A stretch of DNA of 64,000 nt, taken from the NCBI RefSeq assembly GCF_902497555.1, contig NZ_CABVGP010000001.1, forward strand, positions 3,266,501 to 3,330,500. The letters run 5' to 3'. This DNA comes from Amycolatopsis camponoti (GTDB taxonomy: Bacteria > Actinomycetota > Actinomycetes > Mycobacteriales > Pseudonocardiaceae). The translations under genes were made by a program, and so were the position numbers. The notes beneath the pieces are model-generated. The model had not been told where the DNA came from. It was given only the letters and a program-made list of their open reading frames with translations, and did no database searches. Below are positions 58,532 to 64,000 of this stretch, piece by piece. The first letter of the stretch is position 1. Every line of letters begins with the position of its first letter.

Positions 58532-59377
58532 TTACCCGTTCGGCCCAGTCACCGCCGCGACGTTGACCGCGACGATCACCCCGATCGCCACCCACGAAAG
58601 CACGTCGAGACGCTGGCCGAGCACCACCCAGCCGACCAGCGCCGCCAGGACCGGGTTCACGCTCATCACCGTCCCGAACACCGACGCCGGGACCCGCCGC
58701 AGCGTCAGCAGGTCGGCCAGCATCGGCACGGCCGACGACAGGACACCGGCGGTCACCGCGGCCAGGACGGCGCCTGGCTCGGGCCGGTGCGCGATCATCG
58801 CCCAGACGCCGACCGGCACGTACGCCAGCCCGGACGCGCCCGCGGCCGCCGCCGAGCCCGCGATGCCGGGGATGCGGGCGCCCACCGCGCGGTTGAGCAG
58901 GATGTAGGCCGCCCAGCACCCGGCGGCCAGCAGCGCCAGGCCGATGCCGAGGTAGTCGGTGCTCGGCCGCGGCCGGACCAGGACCACGACGGCCGCCGCC
59001 GCGACCAGCGCGCACAGCAGGTCGCCCCGCCGTCGTGACCCGGCGAGGGCGACGGCCAGCGGGCCGAGGAACTCCAGCGTGACGGCCAGTCCGAGGCCAA
59101 CGCGGTCGACGGCGCTGTAGAGCGAGAGGTTCATCGTCCCGAACACCAGCGCCAGGGCCAGGACCAGCCGCCACTGGGCGGCGGTGAACCCGCGCAGCCG
59201 CGGCCGCGCGGTCGCGAGCAGCACCACGGCCGCGACCCACTGGCGGACGGCCACGACCCCGGCCGGCCCGAGCTGCGGGAAGGCCAGGGCCGCGACCGAC
59301 GCCCCGACCTGGTTGGACAGCCCGCTGCCCGTCATCAGCGCCGCTCCGCGCCAGCGCCCCGCGCCCGTGCTCGTCAT
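58532..59377 (-). CDS. EamA/DMT family transporter
   Basis: 281 residues, about ten membrane segments in two EamA repeats, for example VLALALVFGTMNLSLYSAV and VFGTVMSVNPVLAALVGWV. PQLGPAGVVAVRQWVAA is the conserved first-repeat block. Related RhtA-type proteins export amino acids or small metabolites. Divergent from the LysR gene, which is its likely regulator. Confidence 0.87.
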   Translation of the reverse strand: MTSTGAGRWRGAALMTGSGLSNQVGASVAALAFPQLGPAGVVAVRQWVAAVVLLATARPRLRGFTAAQWRLVLALALVFGTMNLSLYSAVDRVGLGLAVTLEFLGPLAVALAGSRRRGDLLCALVAAAAVVVLVRPRPSTDYLGIGLALLAAGCWAAYILLNRAVGARIPGIAGSAAAAGASGLAYVPVGVWAMIAHRPEPGAVLAAVTAGVLSSAVPMLADLLTLRRVPASVFGTVMSVNPVLAALVGWVVLGQRLDVLSWVAIGVIVAVNVAAVTGPNG

Positions 59378-59445
59378 GCCCCGACTATCACGGGCGCTGA
59401 CGCATACGCAAAATGCATCCGACACGCCACCTATACGCTGAGCGC

Positions 59446-60309
59446 ATGGATGCCGAGTCCGCTCTGGAGCTGCGCCACCTGCGGCACTTCGTCGCGGTGG
59501 TGGACGCCGGGAGCTTCACCGACGCCGCGCTCGAGCTCGGTGTCTCCCAGGCGACGGTGTCACGGACGCTGCTCGCGCTCGAGCGGATCCTCGGCGTCCG
59601 GCTGCTGCACCGCACGAGCCGGACCGTCGAGCCGACCACGGCCGGCGTCACCGTCCTCGCCCGGGCGCGGGTCCTGCTGGCCGACGCCGGGACGCTCGTC
59701 CACGAGGTCACGACCGGCCACACCCGGCTCCGGCTCGGGCACGCGTGGTCGGCGGTGGGCCGGCACACCGCGGAGTTCCAGCGGCGCTGGCACGACCGGC
59801 ACCCCGACGTCGAACTCCAGCTGGTGCGGACCAACACGGCGACCGGCGGCCTGGCCGAGGGGCGCTGCGACCTGGCCGTCGTCCGCACCGCCGTCGACAC
59901 CCGCCGCTACGCCCACACGGTCGTCGGCCACGAACGCCGGTGCGTCGCCCTCGCCTCGGACGACCCGTGGGCGCGGCGCCGCGTGATCCCGTTCGCCGAG
60001 CTGGGCGGCCGCACGCTCGTCGTCGACCGGCGCACCGGCACCACGTCCCCGGACCTGTGGCCCGAAGGCGCGCGACCGGCGGTGGAGTACACCCACGACA
60101 TCGACGACTGGCTGGCGGCCATCGCGACCGGGCGCTGCGTCGGCGTCACGCCCGAGGCGACCGCTGCGCAGTACCGGCGCGACGGCATCCGCTACCGGCC
60201 GCTGCGCGACGCCGGCCGCATCCCGGTCCGGCTCATCTGGCGCCACCGCGACGCGCACCCGGCGACGCACCTGGCCGCCGCCCTGCTGACCGAGCTCTAC
60301 CGAGCCTGA
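59446..60309 (+). CDS. LysR family regulator
   Basis: 287 residues. HTH: GSFTDAALELGVSQATVSRTL, then the ILGVRLLHRTSRTVEPTTAG wing block. TACGCT lies 6 nt before the ATG, indicating a leaderless start. Divergent from the EamA transporter. Its last 13 bases overlap the DUF998 gene end. Confidence 0.9.
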   Translation: MDAESALELRHLRHFVAVVDAGSFTDAALELGVSQATVSRTLLALERILGVRLLHRTSRTVEPTTAGVTVLARARVLLADAGTLVHEVTTGHTRLRLGHAWSAVGRHTAEFQRRWHDRHPDVELQLVRTNTATGGLAEGRCDLAVVRTAVDTRRYAHTVVGHERRCVALASDDPWARRRVIPFAELGGRTLVVDRRTGTTSPDLWPEGARPAVEYTHDIDDWLAAIATGRCVGVTPEATAAQYRRDGIRYRPLRDAGRIPVRLIWRHRDAHPATHLAAALLTELYRA

Positions 60310-60947
60310 CTTCGCGCCGGAGCGAGCAGCACAGCCAGCGCGATCAGCTCGGTCAGCGCCATCCCGCGTTCGACCAGGCCGAGCGGGATGAGTGTCCACC
60401 AGCGGCCGCCGTCGGCCGCGGCGACCACCACGGCTCCCAGGATCACCGCGAACCAGGCCAGCGACGCGACCGCGAGCACGCGGGCGAGCCACCGGCGGCC
60501 GGGGGAGCCCGGGAACGCCGTGCGCGCCGCGACCAGCACCGCCAGGGGGAGGGCCACGAAGGCCACGACGCTCGCGATCCGGTGCAGCGTGCCGCCGAAG
60601 TCCGAGCGCGAGACCGTCGCCCAGTCCGGCTTCGGGAAAGCGACGATGACCAGCAGTCCGACCGTCCACAGTGCACCCAGGACGGCCGCGGGCACGGGCA
60701 GCCGCCGCTGGCTGTGCAGGACGCCGAGCCCGGCCGCCGAGCCCAGCGCCACCAGGACCACCGCGAGGTCGAACACCCACTTGTGGTCCGACAGGCCGTA
60801 CTCGCTGATCGTGCGGCGGGTCGCGCTGATCTCGTCGGTCGGCGGGATGACCTGCAGCAGCAGCACCAGCGCGGCACCGAGCACGAGGGCGGCGATGCCG
60901 CCCAGCGAGACGGCGAGCGACGTTCGTCGCGCAGGGACCGTGACCAT
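60297..60947 (-). CDS. DUF998 family membrane protein
   Basis: 216 residues, six membrane segments. The early loop TISEYGLSDHKWVFD and the later FGGTLHRIASVVAFVALPLA are typical of DUF998 proteins (ISxYxLxxxGW-like and HxxxA motifs). Function unknown. Convergent with lysR; divergent from the carboxypeptidase gene. Confidence 0.85.
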   Translation of the reverse strand: MVTVPARRTSLAVSLGGIAALVLGAALVLLLQVIPPTDEISATRRTISEYGLSDHKWVFDLAVVLVALGSAAGLGVLHSQRRLPVPAAVLGALWTVGLLVIVAFPKPDWATVSRSDFGGTLHRIASVVAFVALPLAVLVAARTAFPGSPGRRWLARVLAVASLAWFAVILGAVVVAAADGGRWWTLIPLGLVERGMALTELIALAVLLAPARSQAR

Positions 60948-61132
60948 GAACCGACAGTAGCCGACCGGCCGTTGAACTCCCGGTAAAGGTTCTTTCGGGC
61001 GAACCTTCGCGTGAAAACGGGGCGGGGGCTGTACGACTTACGGCGGTTACCGTAGCCGGTTTTCGTCCATTACGGTCACTCGCTACCGGTACGTCCGTGC
61101 TGTGCCGGCCTCGGTCAAGGAGGTCTTTGCCT

Positions 61133-63616
61133 GTGGGGAATTCACCAAGAAGACTGGTGCTGGCGGCTTCGGTCGTGGCGCTGGCGGCGGCGTTCGTCAC
61201 GTTACCGGCCGGTACCGCCGGCGCGGCCCAGAACATCCTGCGTGCCGACAAGTCGGTACCACGCTCGTGCTTCGCAAAGGCGCTGCCCAAGGGCACGCCG
61301 GGCACCGATCGCCGCGAGCTCAAGTCCACTGTGGACGGATTGGTCCAGGCTCGGCTCAAGCCGGCCTCGGGCACCGAAGGCGACTGGGACGTCGCCGTGT
61401 TCGACAAGGCGACCGGTGCCGTGGTCGCCGCTTCGGCCGCGTTGCGCACTCGCGAACTCGCCGAAAGCTTCGTGAAGAAGGACCAGGAGCTCATCGTCCA
61501 GGGCTGCCGCTACGGCGGGTCGGCGGACCGGGCCCAGCTCGGCGTCGACTTCCTCGCGCTGACCCCGCAGGGCACGCCGACGACCGTGCAGAAGGCGCAG
61601 CTGGTCCGCGTCGAGACGCCGACGCGCACCGACAAGAACAAGCTGACCGCCCTGGGCCTCGACGTCACGGAGAAGGGTGACGCGACCGGGGTCGAGGTCG
61701 TCCTCGCCGACGACGCGGACCGCCAGACGCTCAAGAACAACGGCTTCAAGTCGAAGGTCATCGAAGCCGACCTCTCGGCCAAGTCCGTGCAGGACGCGAA
61801 GACGGACCGCCAGTACGCCGCGACCACGGCCGCTTCGGCGCTGCCGTCCGGGCGCACGAGCTACCGGCACCTCTACGACTACAACTACGAGCTGAAGGAG
61901 CTGGCCCGCAAGAACCCGGGCCTGGTCTCGGCGTTCACCATGCCCGAGTCGACGTGGGAAGGCCGCGACGTCGTCGGGGTCGAGATCGCGACCGACGTCA
62001 AGAACGTCACCGACGGCAAGCCGGTCAACTTCACCATGGGCGTGCACCACGCCCGGGAGTGGCCGGCGGGCGAGCACGTCATGGAGTGGGCGTACGAGCT
62101 GATCAACGGGTACGCGCACGATCCGGCGATCCGCAGCCTCGTCGGCAAGACCCGCAACATCGTCGTGCCGATCATCAACCCGGACGGCTTCGAGATCTCC
62201 CGCGAGGCCGAGCCGAAGGGTGACTTCACCCGGTTCGACTACGAGATGAAGCGCAAGAACTGCAACGTCAACGACTCGCCGGCGCAGTACTCCACCGGAG
62301 TCTGCAAGGCCAACCCGGCCGGCCGCCTGCGCGGCACCGACCCGAACCGCAACTACGCCGGGTTCTGGGGCGGCAACGGCGCCGAGATCGCCTGGAGCGG
62401 CGACACCTTCCGCGGGTCCGCGCCGTTCAGTGAGCCCGAAGTGCGCAACGTGCGTTCGATCGTGTCCTCGCGCCAGGTGACCAACCTGATGACGATGCAC
62501 ACCGTCGCCGCGCTGGTGCTGCGCCCGCCGGGCGTGGCGGACGTCCGCCCGCCGCTGGAGGAGCCGGCCTACAAGGCCCTCGGCGACAAGATGGCCTCGC
62601 GCAACGGCTACACCAGTGAGCCGAGCTGGGCGCTGTACGACACCACGGGCACCACCGAGGACTGGTCGTACTGGGCCACCGGCGGCTGGGGCTTCACCAT
62701 CGAGGTCGGCGGCAACGGCTTCCACGGCCCCTACGCCGACAGCGTCGTCGCGGAGTACGAAGGCCTCGCGCCGGCCGCCGGCGCGGGCAAGGGCGGCAAC
62801 CGGCAGGCGTTCCTGGACCAGCTGGGCAGCGCGGCCGACCCGCAGCAGCACTCGACGCTGATCGGTTCGGCGCCGAAGGGCTACCAGCTCAAGCTGCACA
62901 AGACGTTCCAGACGCCGACGTCGCCGGTGATCCAGGCCGACGGCTCCACCAAGCCGCCGATCTACGTCACCGACGACCTGAACTCGAAGTTCACGACCAC
63001 CGGCGGGCGGTTCGCCTGGTCGGTCAACCCGTCGACCCGGCCGTACGTGGCCGGCCGCTACGGGCGCGACCCGCAGGGCCCGGCGCAGCAGGGCTTCGCG
63101 GTGACCAACCCGGCCGGGGTGCCGCCGATCAACCAGAACTACCCGGCCGACCCGGCGGGTGACTCGTTCACCTTCCACGTGAACGGCCTGCCCCAGGTCG
63201 ACAACGGGAAGTTCAGCGTGAACATCAACTGGGCCAGCACCGCCACCGACTGGGACCTGTTCATCTACGACGCGGCGGGCAACCTGGTCAGCTCGTCGGC
63301 GAACGGCGGCACGACGTCCGAGCACGCCGTGCTGTTCGACCCGCCGGCCGGCGACTACAAGGCCGTGGTGGTCAACTACGACCAGGCCGACCCGGCCACG
63401 GTCGACGACTGGAGCGGGGACGTGTCGTTCGCGTCGCCGATCCCGCCGACGTACGGGCCGAAGGAGGCCTACCAGCTGACCTGCACGTCGCCGAAGGGCC
63501 AGCTCGTCGGCGTGGCGGACGTGTACGCCGACCGCGGCCAGACGGTCGACGTCGGTGAGGTCTGCACCCGCTCCGCGCACGCGCAGAAGCAGCGTGCTTC
63601 GGGTGGGGTCCGGTAG
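61133..63616 (+). CDS. Secreted zinc carboxypeptidase (M14 family)
   Basis: 827 residues. AAGGAGG lies 9 nt before GTG 61133, deciding the start over an upstream GTG at 61097. Signal peptide (RRLVLAASVVALAAAFV). After a propeptide-like region (about 35-245), the M14 domain has zinc ligands H306 and E309 (HHARE) and H456 (TMHTV), with catalytic E524 (TIEVGG). A C-terminal jelly-roll (about 665-770, INWASTATDWDLFIYD) resembles a pre-peptidase or P-type domain. It should trim peptides outside the cell. Confidence 0.9.
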   Translation: MGNSPRRLVLAASVVALAAAFVTLPAGTAGAAQNILRADKSVPRSCFAKALPKGTPGTDRRELKSTVDGLVQARLKPASGTEGDWDVAVFDKATGAVVAASAALRTRELAESFVKKDQELIVQGCRYGGSADRAQLGVDFLALTPQGTPTTVQKAQLVRVETPTRTDKNKLTALGLDVTEKGDATGVEVVLADDADRQTLKNNGFKSKVIEADLSAKSVQDAKTDRQYAATTAASALPSGRTSYRHLYDYNYELKELARKNPGLVSAFTMPESTWEGRDVVGVEIATDVKNVTDGKPVNFTMGVHHAREWPAGEHVMEWAYELINGYAHDPAIRSLVGKTRNIVVPIINPDGFEISREAEPKGDFTRFDYEMKRKNCNVNDSPAQYSTGVCKANPAGRLRGTDPNRNYAGFWGGNGAEIAWSGDTFRGSAPFSEPEVRNVRSIVSSRQVTNLMTMHTVAALVLRPPGVADVRPPLEEPAYKALGDKMASRNGYTSEPSWALYDTTGTTEDWSYWATGGWGFTIEVGGNGFHGPYADSVVAEYEGLAPAAGAGKGGNRQAFLDQLGSAADPQQHSTLIGSAPKGYQLKLHKTFQTPTSPVIQADGSTKPPIYVTDDLNSKFTTTGGRFAWSVNPSTRPYVAGRYGRDPQGPAQQGFAVTNPAGVPPINQNYPADPAGDSFTFHVNGLPQVDNGKFSVNINWASTATDWDLFIYDAAGNLVSSSANGGTTSEHAVLFDPPAGDYKAVVVNYDQADPATVDDWSGDVSFASPIPPTYGPKEAYQLTCTSPKGQLVGVADVYADRGQTVDVGEVCTRSAHAQKQRASGGVR

Positions 63617-63636
63617 GTTCGTCTGTTCGTTCGTGG

Positions 63637-63664
63637 AGGCCTTCTCGCTGCGGCGGGGAGGCCT
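63637..63664. terminator. Bidirectional terminator
   Basis: GGCCTTCTCGC pairs with GCGGGGAGGCC (11 pairs including two G-U on the plus strand) around a TGCG loop, extended by an A-T pair. It lies between the convergent carboxypeptidase and LysE genes and abuts the latter's stop. Confidence 0.65.
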
Positions 63665-64000
63665 TCACGGCGTCACGGCGAGGATGACGCCCAGAACGAC
63701 GAGGATCGAGCCGACCACGCGGTTCAGGGTGGGTTTCGCGTGGGCGTACCAGCGCTGGGTCGCGGGAGCGGAGAACAGCAGGGCGACGCTCAGGTGCCAG
63801 GCCGTCGAGATCACGAGGATCAGCGCGACGGCCGCGGCTTTGACGGCGGTGGGTTCGGTCGGCGGGAGCGTCGCGGTGAGGACGCTGCCGAAGAACGCGG
63901 CGGCTTTCGGGTTGGTCAGGTTGCTGACCACGCCTCGGCGGAAGTGGCCCGGTGCGGCATCGCCGTCGAGCGCCGCGGCCCGGGTGGAGGGGGACTCCTC
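63665..64000 (-). CDS. LysE/RhtB family exporter, N-terminus cut by window edge
   Basis: The frame is open to the right edge; 111 C-terminal residues are visible. GHFRRGVVSNLTNPKAAAFF is the conserved cytoplasmic loop and helix of LysE/RhtB amino-acid exporters (NPKAxxFF), followed by two further membrane segments (AVALILVISTAWHLSVALLF and VVGSILVVLGVILAV). The GTG at 63931 is internal, not the start. Confidence 0.88.
   Translation of the reverse strand, partial: EESPSTRAAALDGDAAPGHFRRGVVSNLTNPKAAAFFGSVLTATLPPTEPTAVKAAAVALILVISTAWHLSVALLFSAPATQRWYAHAKPTLNRVVGSILVVLGVILAVTP

Noticed and set aside
63636..63666. Direct repeat GGAGGCCTTC flanking 12 bases, as a possible insertion footprint
   Set aside because: The two copies form the base of the hairpin terminator between convergent genes, which explains the symmetry.
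1..64000. CRISPR arrays, tRNA or rRNA genes, insertion sequences, prophage or conjugative genes
   Set aside because: No regularly spaced repeats, cloverleaf-forming segments, transposase, integrase, capsid or transfer motifs were seen on reading both strands.

Overview
The window is very GC-rich, gene-dense DNA with strong G/C preference at third codon positions, frequent GTG starts and many ATGA/GTGA stop-start overlaps. The gene content (DUF222-HNH endonuclease, ECF sigma factor with a CU044_5270-type partner, MmyB-type regulators, five luciferase-like monooxygenases, many TetR regulators, large secreted glycosidases) points to an actinomycete of the Pseudonocardiaceae, most likely Amycolatopsis or a close relative. 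The genus is an inference. It reads as accessory chromosome: small catabolic, secreted-enzyme and regulator-target modules. I saw no rRNA, tRNA, insertion sequence, integrase or CRISPR array.

Layout. 0-11 kb: truncated DUF222-HNH gene, sialidase translationally coupled to an isocitrate lyase/PEP mutase-family enzyme, a gene remnant, FkbM methyltransferase, F420-type oxidoreductase, a multidomain GH87 glucanase and an NDH-2-like flavoprotein. 11-20 kb: HATPase, secreted trypsin-like protease, a TetR/PnbB/PnbA-like module predicted to turn 4-nitrobenzoate into protocatechuate, an ECF sigma/CU044_5270 pair, two coupled flavin monooxygenases and an orphan osmolyte-type binding lipoprotein. 20-33 kb: TetR/MFS efflux pair with a double operator, universal stress protein, MmyB-regulator/SDR operon, FAD monooxygenase, MarR, AraC and a PaoABC-like molybdenum hydroxylase operon. 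33-47 kb: double GH43 enzyme under a LacI-type palindrome, LysR/LLM pair, TetR with a GMC oxidase-lipase operon, a kinase-like protein, an MDR reductase with MmyB regulator, and TetR with a TIM-barrel protein. 47-54 kb: secreted polysaccharide lyase-like protein, YciI protein, a membrane-anchored hydrolase lacking its catalytic residues fused by overlap to an orphan Imm8 immunity gene, a leader peptide with a structured 5' region ahead of an AdoHcy hydrolase-like enzyme, a MerR-type promoter driving an LLM oxidoreductase, and a secreted protein built of Asn-Gly-Met-Ala repeats. 54-64 kb: small alarmone synthetase, TetR/P450 operon, SnoaL-like protein, EamA/LysR pair, DUF998 protein, secreted M14 carboxypeptidase and a truncated LysE exporter.

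The recurring design is a local regulator transcribed away from its target with a palindrome between them; most of these operators are visible. A 15-bp palindrome is shared by the sialidase and the polysaccharide lyase promoters 44 kb apart, suggesting one missing regulator controls both. The best candidates for undescribed biology are the leader-peptide/AdoHcy-hydrolase-like/LLM stretch (50.2-52.4 kb), the Asn-Gly-Met-Ala repeat protein (52.6-53.9 kb) and the pseudo-hydrolase/Imm8 pair (48.6-50.2 kb).
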